From Membranipora membranacea (Eukaryota; Bryozoa; Gymnolaemata; Cheilostomatida; Membraniporidae), in assembly GCA_914767715.1 (NCBI GenBank), contig OU612069.1, positions 26,783,387 to 26,843,386 on the forward strand: 60,000 nucleotides of DNA, given 5' to 3'. Below, one piece after another: positions 45,960-58,100 of the stretch (its first letter is position 1; each line of letters starts with the position of its first letter). The notes beneath the pieces are model-generated. The model saw only the letters and a program-made list of their open reading frames with translations, did not search any database and was not told where the DNA came from. A program made the position numbers and the translations under genes.

Positions 45960-46192
45960 TCAAATGCAGCGTTCATCCAGCCCAAGCCCTATTTTCTTCT
46001 CCATAACACCTAGTACTGCAATGCTTATTAGGTTTAATCCAATACCAATATAGTAGTGCTCCTCTGTTAATCCTTCTCCAGAATTTAAAACAACCATAAC
46101 AACAACACCTCCGATGCCATAAATTGCGTAAAACATACCCATAGCTGTAGCCTGCATCGACCGAGGGGCAGACAGGATAGTGAGATCGTAAC
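45960..46192 (-). CDS. Paralogue last exon (AP-SM motif, TM11-TM12, stop)
   Basis: 233 nt after the acceptor ACATTGACAG: YDLTILSAPRSMQATAMGMF, two hydrophobic helices, and a TGA stop at 45962-45960. The tail differs from the other copy (MEKKIGLGLDERCI). Confidence 0.9.
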
Positions 46193-49100
46193 CTGTCAAT
46201 GTAAAATAAGCATTACACAGTTGTAAAACAGGTAGTTGGGATACAGACTGCTTTAAATACTGGTCGTTCATTTGACTTCAAGTACCACTAACTCACCCTG
46301 TCATAAAATGCAATGTTTCATTTATTCCCTAAATGAGGAAATTTAAGCTAGAGTTTAGTTTGGCTAGCTATACTGCGCTGACAAAGCACTGTAACTGAAA
46401 AATCTCTCAAACTCCACTATTTTCCTTATCGGTTTATTTGTACTCATCGGCTTCTGTTCTAAAAAATAACATCTCAGCATATCTCATGTAAGTTTGAATA
46501 AACTACATGGTGCCAGAAGTTAACTAGAGAGTATTAGTGAAGATATTGATCTATTTGGTTGCAGAAGATGCTATATTTGAGAGAGAGGAATATTGAGGTC
46601 TGTGAATCAATAACCGACATTGATCATGTTTGACAACCATTTTGCAAGCAGAAAGAACATAGTCGCGACCAGACACAGGTTCTTGTGTATGGAGCAGAAG
46701 CGAGAGGAGAAATTAGACAAGTATATAGAAAGGGTAGAAAGGAGTGGCAGTACATGCAGATCGGGCGGATTGGAGAGATGAACAAGGGAATACATGTGGT
46801 TAAGAAGAGAGGCGAGCTGCTGTTGAAAAAGGAGTTAACTTTAGCCAAGGTGAAAAACATGTGCAGTAGATATGAATCAGCCCAGACTGCGGCCAAAATT
46901 ATCATGTCAGAAGAATATGAGCCTGCTTCAGAAGTTGACCTAGTTGAAATTAGTAAGGAGAACTCTACAGTTGGTAAAGAGCAAGCATATATAGACAGGG
47001 TTGGAGTAAGTTAATTTAGTTCAGGATTCAGATATCGCGGTGGGAGCAGAGGCCGGGGTAGAGACCAGGATTCTTGGAAATGTGGACGCTACGGGGGTCA
47101 TGATTACAAATCGTGTGCGGAGAAGGTGAGGAATGAGAAAGGAGAAAATAGTAGTCAAAGGGAGGCCCCAAAATATTACATGTGTGGGGACCCTTCGCAC
47201 ATGGCTAAATTTTTCAGGCAGAGAAACAGGAAAAGGAAAGATAAATGCTGTAGCAGAATACTCCAGCGATGAAATGCTATGACTAGGGGGAAGGAAGAAA
47301 GACAATGAATTTGAAATCAAGCTGTGATCTTCTAAGAAGATGGTTAAATTCATTGTGGATACTGGAGCGGATGTGACAGTTATTATAACAGGGAGACGGC
47401 GCAGAGGATAGGATTAGATATGAGCCAAACTAGACTTGATTTTATAGTAGCAGATGGGAGTAAATTACGGATTCACTTCAAGGCTTACCTTCCCCTTCAT
47501 GGGGTCAATAAGTAAGATGCAAAGCATACATCCTATGAGGGGCACAGCCAGAGATTCGTAAGTTCAAACCAGTGAAGACAATAAGGAGCATTAGCAAGGA
47601 GGTAGAGTTGAAACATCCTAAATTATTTGGTAAATTGGAAGTATTACCTGATGTGTTCAAGATAAAGATACAGGAGGGCACAAATCCGTTGTGCTTGAAC
47701 ATCCCAGGAAGGTTACCTATAGGAATAAGAAAGGCCACAAAGTATGAGTTAAAAAGAATGGAGAAGATGGGTGTTATAGAGAAGGTCGAGAAATCCACTT
47801 CTTGGTGTTCCGGCATGTTGGTAGGCCCTAAGTGTATAATGGGAAGGTCAGAATATGCCTTGATCTGACCAAACTGAATAAGAGTGTGATGAGGGAGACA
47901 TATCCATTACCCCATCTAGATGACACCCTTGCATCGTAAGAAGGCAGTCGATACTTTAGCAAGATCGATGCAAACTCAGGATTCTGGGAGATTTATTTGG
48001 CAGAGGAGTCAAGTGAGTATAACACTTTTAACACCTTTTGGTCGTTATCAATACCTGAAAATGCCTTTGGAATTTCTGCTGCACCGGAATTTTTCCAAAG
48101 GCAAATGAACAAAATATTAGAGGGACTAACAGGAGAGGTGTGTATGATATACGATATTTTGGTTGTTGGAAAGAGCAAGGAGGAGCATGATATAAGATTA
48201 GCGGAGGTTTTGAAGAAAGTCGAAGAAGCAGGGATGACATTGAACAAGGAGAAGTGTGTATTCAGAGTTCAGGAAGTGAAATTTCTGGGCACATACTGTC
48301 TAAGAAAGGTATAGGAGTGGATCCCGAAAAGGAAGGGGCCATCTGCAAGATGCCGGCACCGACTGACAGGAAGGGCTAACCTAGATTTTTAGCCATGGTA
48401 GATTCAGCCCTCTCATATCAGAAGTAGAGGTGCCTCTGAGAGAATTAGACAGGAAAAAGAATGATGGGATATGGCTAGAGATACATCAGAGGAGTTTTGA
48501 TGAAGTTAAGGAGCTGATAACATCTTCTTCGATGTTGGCTTTGTAAGACTATAATAAAGGTCACAGAGTAACGGCTTACGCCAGTTGTCATTCTCTGGGG
48601 GCAGCGCTGTTGCAGGATCAGGGAGATGGAGAATGGAAACCAGTGGCTTGCGCCTCTAGGAAGTTCACAGATGCTGAAAAGAGATATGGTCAAATTGAGA
48701 AGGAGGCCCTGGCGATCACATGGGCATGTGGAAAACTTGACTTTTATCTAGTTGGAAGACATTTTGAAGTAGATAGAGACCACAAGCCATAGATTCCTCT
48801 GCTTGGGTCTAAAGATTTGTCAAAACTGCCGCTGAGGATTCAACGAGTTAATATAAGACTTATGAGATACGACTATAAAATATACCATACACCTGTGATT
48901 AAAATGTTTATTGCTGGTTTACTTTCAAGGCTAGGATAGCAAAGGTGGAAATGCACATTAAGACAAAGATATCTGCGGAAGGAGATGCGTTGGTGGAAGA
49001 GATAAGCAGACACGCCAAGGTAGATGAAGATTATCAGGTGATTTTGAAGGCTATGAAAGAGGGGTGGCCGAAAACAGTAAAGGGAGAGCTGAAGAAGGTG

Positions 49101-52100
49101 AAGGACAACATGGATCTTCTGAGTGAGAAAGACGGCATGATTGTCATGAACTCCAGACTGTACATTCTTACAGCAATGTGAGAGGACATGCTGCTGCGCT
49201 TACATTCCGGTCACCAGGGTATGGTCAAAACGTATCGCAGGAGTCAAGACTCGGTGTGGTGGCCATCTATAAGAAAGGAGATTATTGAGATAGTAGAAGA
49301 ATGCCCTAAATTTATTAAATTAAGACGAATGAGGAACCTTCCATTACACCAAACACAGCTGCCAGAATCATCTTGGAGTCATGTAGCGTCAGAATTGTTC
49401 GAGTTTAGAGTGAAGGTTTACGCTTTATTTGTTGGCTACTACTCCCGGTGGATTGAAGTAGTAGAGATGGGTGGAAAAACAGGGGCGGAATTGGCCAAGA
49501 AGTTAAAACCAGTTATTGCGAGGTACGGAGCCCCAGATAGGATAAGGATGGATAATGGCCCTAGTTATGTTTCTAAAGAGTGGATAGACTTGATGGAAGA
49601 AAATAGCACTATCCATGTTACTAGTAGCCCACACCATCATGAGGCTAACGGTCTGGCAAAGAAGAGTGTGGAGACAATTAAAGGACTTTAAAATAAGGAA
49701 GAATATAAGAATACGGCCCTGATGGCATATCATACGACCCCACTAGAGAGCAGCTGCAGACCAGACGAGCTTCTATTAGGCAGGAGAATGCAGAACGAAC
49801 TACCAATCTAGCATCAAAAGGCGTCTTAAACTGAGGGCTTTAGAAAACGAGACACATTTTACTTTAATGGAGTGATAGAGGAGGAATTTTGACAAATCGA
49901 GGAGAGCTTCAGATTTCTAAGATGCACAAGAGGGTCAGACAGTATGGGTGAAATAGTCACACAGACAAGGGCAAAAGAGGCATAGGGAAGTACAAGGCCG
50001 AAGAGCCTGATAGCCATTGGATTGAGACAGACAAAAGACTTGTGAGAAGGACTAGGAAACATTTATGAATATCGCCGAAGGATGATACAGAAGGTGGTGA
50101 TGAGAGTCAAGCAGATAAGGACAACAACGGAGATCAAGAGAGAATAGAGATAGAACAGAATATCCAGTCACTACCCCTAGGCCACCAAGTTCAAGGAATG
50201 CTAAGAAGGTCAAAAACCCTGATTATGCGTGGTACTAGAACCATTTGTGTTGGGTTGGAGGCATAGCAGAAGGAGTATAAGACAGGAAGGGAACATGTCA
50301 GTTAGGGACCTGAGAGAGAGTGCGTAGTATCAGCCAGGAAGGATAAAGGAGTGCGTAGTATTAGACAGGAAGGATAAAACAGTGCGTAGTATTAGCCAGG
50401 AAGGATAAAAGAGTAAGAAGAATACCAGAATCAAGGTCTAAGGGATATTAGACAGGAACATTATAAATCGAACAGATGATTGAGATACTCAATGGAGGAG
50501 CACCCTGGAATCTTGACGTATCAGACATTAGGCAGGAAGGTTGTACATCGCACAATAGGAACACTTATACACTATTTATAATTCTACTACCAGGACTTTT
50601 GTATGAATCATATTACCAACAACAGCAACTATTAATAACAACATAGAAAGAGAGGAGGATGTAGGTTGCAGGTAGGCAGGTTGTAAATAAGGAAGGACAG
50701 ATAATAGTGCTGCATAAGAACTCGGGCTACATCCGGTAATGCGCAGAAAGGAGGCATTAACAAGCACGCTGTCTTAGAACACAAAGAAGTTGCACCAATA
50801 CTGGACACCGCAGCATATCTCATGTAAGTTTGAATACATTACACTGGGCATACAATATTTATAAATACATGTATTGATTATTCTAAGGGCAAACAAGTTA
50901 TGTGTCAAACAAAATCAACCCCTTCTCTGCAATCCTTCAATATGTCCATAACATGAGTCTTTAGACAATTGATGGAAAGGATTTGGGAAAATTTATGGTT
51001 CAGATGTATAAGCTGTTTGTGCCATATAACTTTCCTACTGGAAATATTACACTCTCCTAGAGTATATATTATGATGAGACTCTAGAGGAGAGAGTTGGGT
51101 TATAATGAACGCTGAGTTGGATATGTATGAGCGACCTATTTCACCCTTTATTTTTGGCATGAATTGCTCACCGAAATGAGTATTATTGTGCTAAGATCAT
51201 CACTGTTGGCACTAATTTATAGAACCAAAAGATAGCAGGGAAATTTGCAACAATGGAGTTTTTATTTTACCGTTGTCAGTTACCAAGAAAAATGTGTTAG
51301 TCTGATGTTATTAATGTCCAAGAACTTATTAAATCATTAAAGTTACTAAATCCAACAGTAAATATATAGCCCAAGTGCTCAGATGGCTGCATGTGCATTT
51401 TCGTGGTATTAAATTATCAAAAATTGATGTTTGATAATAAAATGTCACAAACAACCAATTTAAGCTGTCTAAGCATTTAGACTGCATCCTCTGGATATAT
51501 GCTGATGAGTAGAGATTATTTTTACCTGCTATGTAAATTAGTGCCTAACTGATTCCTGCAAACACCTGATTTATATCGACAGATGGCACGCTCATCAATC
51601 CTGCAAGCAGATTGAGATTGAATGTTACCAAACACACTCAAGTTCAAGGGGAAAGATCAGTTTGTTAATACGAAATATAACACGGGTAAGATCATTAATG
51701 GGATAATTAAGTGTCGCATTCGACTTGGCAAGAATAAATCTGAAACAAACAGACAATGCAGATCACATTCTCCCTAAGTATGTTAAATTGATTTACAGCC
51801 GTTTTGAAATGTTTGTCCCCATGATTCGACAAAAGGTGTCAATATACAGTGATATGCGTTTGGAATATTAAATGAACTTAGTAAGCTATTATAATATAAC
51901 CTGCTGAAAGGAAGGTGATTCATCTGTAAATTAATTAGGTCAACTTTTTGCACCGCTCCTCGAAACAAATTGATTAGTATGACTGATGACAAATGAGGTT
52001 GTAGACAATTGCAAAGCACTGCTGTCAGTGATATTGAACCCTGTAAAAAGTGTCAGGTGCATTTGCAATGGAATTTGTCGATTTAAAATTTGAACAATTT

Positions 52101-55100
52101 TTGCAAAAATCATTTTGCTGAAAATTTTCAAATCATTTCAAATATGAAAGACCGGAAACAAACTATCATGTTGAGTGGACAAGTTTAAAAATTGAAAGTT
52201 TCTGAAGCAGGCTTGTTAAGGGTAAAAGATAATATGGTTTGTTGGTAAAGCAATGGGGAAATAAATAGAGGTTTGTGAGTAGAAGGAAGCTCAGTATGGG
52301 ACAACCCTCAAACCACCACCTACTCGTCGCATAATGAAATCCGTAAGTTGATCCAGCTATGTTTAACACATTGAAGAAACCATTTGATTTAAATTTATCA
52401 AGAATGTGCCTATTTAAAAAAAGTTCCTGAAACAAACCTTGCGTAGCTAGAGCAAATATAGTTGAGATTATGCAGAAGACTTGTCCCGTGACTATTCTAT
52501 GTAGTAAGGATATTCTGATGCGGGTTTTACTGTTGATCAAAGCTGTCAGAATATATATTAATGGTACAGCGAGAAGACCTGTACCTTGGGCTATAGCATA
52601 ATCTTTCATCTACGAAAATATATGTATGGAACGTTATTTGCTGCATTTAATGTTTGTGTCTGATGGCGTAGACAGAGAAACTGTCACAAAATTGATACAT
52701 TTGTGTGACGAGTTCGAGAATTCTGGTAGTCAGAGTTGAGCACTTTACATTTATAACATACAGCTTGTCTTCTAGAGCAGAGAAATAGCACTTTTAGAAT
52801 TAATATCTGATTTTATTTGTCTAGTATGAATATTCACCATAACGACATCACCGATTAACTGTCTTTAGTATAATGTTTTGTATCTCGATGCTCTCACTAT
52901 TCATATGTTGCAAAAACAAAGCTATTGGTATGATGGTGAAAATACAAAAACAAAGCTGATGAAATGATGATGAAATTACAAAAACAAAGCCGATGAAATG
53001 ATGATGAAATCCCAGCTGTTTAGCTATTTAGCTATTTCGCTATCAGGCTATTTGGCTAGCACGAGTCATCTTTGTCACTGCACAGAATTTGTGACAACCC
53101 CCTATTTTAAGAGGAATTATCTTTAGATCATTTCTCACTCGATTAACAAAATTCTGAGTCAATTCTGCTTAGATAGTCTGCTATAGTCTGTTTTTCTTCC
53201 AGCTTCTTTCTTCCATCTGACTTTTCTTCCATCTGACTTTTCTTCCATCTGACTTTCTTCCATCTGACCTTCTTTCAGATTTCACATGACTGACAGCAGC
53301 CCATCACATCTCCACATCTCAGATATAGTATGTTGTTCCTCACCACACATCTAGTTCAATTCTTGTTTTTCCTTCACTTCCTGTGAGTTGAAGATGCGTT
53401 CCAATGTTAAATTGTCTTTTTGTAGTTTGACCATCTGATCCTTCTCAAGATTTAATGGTTTGGACATCGAGTCAATTGCCAGTGGTCTGCCTCCTGCCTT
53501 CGCCTTTCCAGCCTGTTCTCGAGTGGTGCCAGCACAATCCTTCCAGTTATCCAGCGGTTGGTCAGCATGCATAGCTCCATCCACGTTCCCGACAAGCAAA
53601 TCATAGATTGTTTTCTTCATCACTGCAACCGTGGTGGTACCATTGAAGAAGGGTTAGCATACTGCAACTACTGCGCACTGAGCCTTCCTAAGACTTGCAT
53701 CAGCTATCCGCAGATAAACTGATTCTCCAGTTAGCTGCTGAGGTTGCACATACTTTGCATTGATCAAAATTCAGCTGCTTCCAGTGTCGCGTATCATTGT
53801 TGCATGCTTTCCATTTACTTCTGCATCAAATGTGACTGTAGCTCCATCTGTGCAGACAGCAAAGCTTATGTACTTTTGTCCATTTACTGTGATCTCTGTT
53901 GTCTCTCCTCCATTGACAGGGACATGGGTACTTACAGCATCGTTCTGAACAATTGTAGTTGCAGCTGCCGTAGTGTGCACAGACCTCCCTTTGAGCCTGC
54001 TGCAGTCCGATGTGTTGTGGATGTTCATCTTACAGTGTGAACAGTACTTCTTACTTCTTTGTGGGCAGTTGCTAGCAATGTGTGTCTTCTCCTTACAAAT
54101 GGAGCATGCCCCATCATTCTTACTTCCTTGTCAACCATCCCTGTTGTCTGGAGGTGGGTGTTCCGGCCATTTTGTGTCGGCCCATTTTGTTTTAGCTAGT
54201 TTTCTCCCTCGAGCTTGCAGGAAAAGAGATGCTGCATCACACATATCTGCACTGTTGTTATAACTATTTTGCCGCAAGTGAATAGCTAAGTCATCAGGAC
54301 AAGATGAAATAAATTGGTCGTTTGACACAAGCTCCAGTAAGTCCTTTCCGCCAGAGAGTTCCATCCACTTTTGCACATAAGTCATGATGCGAGTGTGGAG
54401 CTGGGCGGGGGATTCATCTTCATGAGCATCAATATCTCTCAGTTTCTTCATGTATCCTTTGTGTGTTAGATTGTACCGCTCCAATAAAGCCTCCTTGACT
54501 TTATTGTAGTTTTTGCGATCAGCGGTGACAATCGGATGTAAGCGTCTGTAGCCTTACCCCTCAAGTACTGACTGAGATGGAAGGGCCAGTCTCCTCTGTC
54601 CCAGTTACATCCTTCAGCAACCCATTCAAATCGTTCCAAGTAACTATCCATCTCGTCGACCTTCTCATCGAAGAATGGCAGTTTTCGTTTGTTGGTTATC
54701 TCTAGTCTAGTGCTCTCATGTCTTGAGTGCTCCAAACTTGTTTCCGACTTTAGCTTCTCCATCTTCAATTCATGTAGTTGTGTTTTCTCTTCTGCTTCCT
54801 GTTCAGCTTTTATCCTTAGCTCCATCGCCTCCTTATCAGCTTCCACCTTCAGTTCCATCGCCTCCTGATCCGCCTTTAGTTTCCGGTCCATCGCCTCCCG
54901 ATCCGCCTTAACTCTTTCCTTATCCGCTTGAATTTTCATCTCCAACATTGCTTTTTCATTCTCCTGAGCCTGTTTTTGAGCGTCCTGTTTTGCTTTTTCT
55001 GTTTCAGCAATTACTCTCTGTGACTCGAGTTTTGCCTCTCGTTCTAGTCTACGTTCTTTTCACTCCTTTTGTTTTTCCTCATGTTCTCTATCTTTTTCCT

Positions 55101-58100
55101 CTTGAGCAGCAACTATGGGTAGGTTCTTTTCAATAAATGACGAGAGCTTGTCCTCTGTTAACCTAAGATTCTTGTCCATCTGAGTTACTTTCTCCAACAA
55201 CGCCATCTTTTAATCTGCTGCTGTTAGTATCCTGTGTGTGCCGATAAGTCAGTTGATCAGCTCCCTGTGTGCGACTGAGAATTCCCGGAGCAGCCCCCAA
55301 TTGTCACAAAATTGATACTGGTAGTCAGAGTTGAACACTTTACATTTATAACATACAGCTTGTCTTCCAGAGCAGAGAAATAGCAGTTTTAGAATTATAT
55401 CTGATTTTATGTGTCTAGTATGAATATTCACTAAAACAACATCACTGATTGACTGTCTTGAGTATAATGTTTTGTATATTGATGCTCTCACTATTTATAT
55501 GATGCAAAAACAAAGCTATTGGTATGATGTTGAAATACAAAAACAAAGCTGATGAAATGATGATGAAATTACAAAAACAAAGCCAATGAAATGATGATGA
55601 TGATAATGATGCTATTTAGCTATTGGCTATTAGGCTAGCACAAGTCATCTTTGTCACTGCACATAATTTGTGACAGAAACTCAACGAAGAAAATCATTAG
55701 AATCAATCAAAAATCAAGAACTGAATCATTCAAGCGATACACTATACGGATGTGACCGTGTTCAAATGACCGTAGACGAATGATTATTGGGCCGTTCACT
55801 ATGTGCCTTGATGACATCCCCCACCTACCTCAGTGTTGATGTGTGTATATTCTTGTGATGCATTTGGTGCAATGCTTGATTTGTTGTGCTCAGCGTCAAT
55901 TTCCTGGATAGGAAAAAAGGTACTTCTGAAAATTGTGGTAGCTTGTCAATATAATATTGATTCATTGATTCATTGATAATATTGATATAAATTCAGCTAT
56001 TTCAGGAGTTGTCTCTCATCAAAGAGAGTGCTAAAAAGATGAGACCATGTGTTAGCCATTTAAGTAATATCCTTCAGAATCATCCTCGGAGCAGATCAAA
56101 ACTTTGGGTCTGGCGGCCAGAGAAGTTAGGATAGAATAGAATGGCAAAAATACTCTTTTGGTTACACTACCGTAATTCCATTTACCCGTTGATTCAGATG
56201 CTTAAAAACCATCTCCCTCTTAAAACATTGCTAAGCATGTGTCCCATGGTGAACAAAACCATGGAACCAAGAGTACCAAAGGGGTACAAGACTAGATTGA
56301 AGTCTGTGTTTGTACAACACTATTGAAGGAGTAAAACTTACATTTGTCATAGGAAGCAATGATATCGAGTAAGATGATGGCATCAGACAGATCAATGCAC
56401 AGAGAAACTTTGTTAGGTTAGCTCGCTCTTTAACTGCATACTCTGGGAAATCTCCTCCATTTCTGTGGAGAGCTGTTGACAGAAACCCATCATCCTCGTT
56501 TCTGTACCTATCATTGACATTTATTAGACTTATTGCCCTCCAGAACATTAACATTCTGCGGTTGATGGTCTGTTGCCATGTCACCCTCAAATAAGGCTTC
56601 TCTAAGGCTACGGCAACAGAACATGATGGTCATCTATTCAATAATTCATAGACCACACAAAGATTTTTACACTGCAGTATATGCAATATAAAACATCAGC
56701 TGTAGATTAACGAAATGGCCACAGATGTTTTAGACTTATTTACAAAATAATTCAATTTTGAAATATACACTTGTAGTTTTCTGTGAACCAAATACTGATG
56801 GTAGATACCAACCGTTTATACAATGTTAATATTTTCTAAATGTGAAGCATGATTAATTAAGATGTGTGAGGGTGAGGACTGCTTACTTTCTCCGCTTCCA
56901 CGCCTGCCTCCATATTCCTACACTATCCACAATAACACTCACATCTGGCCTGTATTCTTGAACCAGTTTCATACACATCACTGTAAAAGATGCACACACA
57001 CATATTTCCTCCAACTCCATTAAACATTATATATTTTTATCATTACAATAACCATAATTAATGGAATGATGAGTGAATGATCCCTTAATGTTGATTGAAC
57101 ACAAGGGGTTGAGTCATTATTTGTGGTGTTATTTATCTTTATCAAAGTTGAAGACACAATATGTAGTCATCAGGGTTTGGCTGCCAAGCCGTTCGATAGA
57201 ACTGGAACAAATTAATTACTCACCAACTACCAGAGTCAGAGTGCTAAGAGTTGTACATACATCGACAAATATGGCTGCGCTCAATGCCATATTGTTAAAT
57301 TTCTGTTTGAACATATGGACTGAATTTTCAGGGTCCATTTCAGATAAGTTCAAATCAGTTGTGAGCACAAGCCAGAATGCCACAGATGCTAAATCCGCTA
57401 ACTTCCGCAACCAGTAATACAGGGTGTAGAGTTTTCTCACGTCAGCTCTGCTGGTCATCTGAATAAAAAGCTGTAAATACATACTCCAAAGGAATAAAAA
57501 TTTACCAAGTTTTAGTATTTTGGAATCATGATGTTATTGCAAGTTTAAAGTTAATTACTACGCTTCCATTTGTAAACTGGTACAAACTATATGTCTCCTA
57601 ATCAATGTGATGATCTTTTGTACGAAAGTTTTAGTCAGGGCAAGGCCAGGGAGTTGCATTTTGTAAAATTAAATAGGGCTCATATTGTGAATATTCAACA
57701 AATATTTACTAAAATAGGGTACCACCCAAAGTTAGAAGGATTCTAATAGTGCATGTCATGCAAGCACCTTGCATTGTCTTTCTGTACCTGATCTCCCACC
57801 AAAGCAGGAATGAGCGCTTGAATGGTTGACTGAGCTACAGCTATGAACATGGCTATTACGAGGTAAACTGATGATGCCTTGTCTACATCAAGGTTGCCCA
57901 GCAATAGAATAGGTGCAATAGAACAGTTTACTGTGGTTGTGATGTTTTCTGGTATCGCTGTACAATGTAATTTGTGTGGTAGCTCAAACAATACTCCCGA
58001 CAAGTAGCCCGACCTGTTAAATCATAACAAATACCAAATGCCCTGCCTGGAAAACCGTCAAAATACATGATACTTGATGTGATGATAAATGATAACTGAT

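Larger units (their letters stand above)
46471..50843 (+). mobile_element. Gypsy-type LTR retrotransposon, decayed, in the paralogue's last intron
   Basis: The last ~37 bp of a 5' LTR (ending TTGAATAAACTACA at 46507) is followed directly by a primer-binding-type TGGTGCCAGAAG. The 3' LTR is 50660-50843, preceded by a purine-rich tract AAAGAGAGGAGGA. Between them, on the plus strand, are gag, protease, RT, RNase H and integrase, in the Ty3/gypsy order. Frame changes and stops are spread through all of them, so the copy is dead. It is antisense to the transporter gene. Confidence 0.8.
52682..55675 (-). mobile_element. LTR retroelement keeping gag and protease only, 5 bp target duplication
   Basis: Two long direct repeats, 52682-53096 and 55302-55675, begin TGTCACAAAATTGATA and end AATTTGTGACA. 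GAAAC is duplicated on both sides (52677-52681, 55676-55680). On the minus strand, the 5' LTR is followed by AT and TGGGGGCTGCTCCGGGAA, which nearly matches the tRNA-Pro primer-binding site used by many retroelements. An AAAATAGGGGG purine tract precedes the 3' LTR. Between them are gag and a protease start, but no reverse transcriptase, RNase H or integrase. It sits in the intron between exons 7 and 8 of the transporter paralogue, in the same orientation. Confidence 0.85.

Noticed and set aside
50319-50425. CRISPR-like short repeats
   Set aside because: Units are directly tandem with no unique spacers and lie in a retrotransposon of an animal genome.
51940-52131. Candidate missing TM10 exon of the minus-strand paralogue (good TTTTTACAG acceptor)
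   Set aside because: No donor in the right phase and no hydrophobic match to TM10; the extended 286 nt exon explains the gene better.
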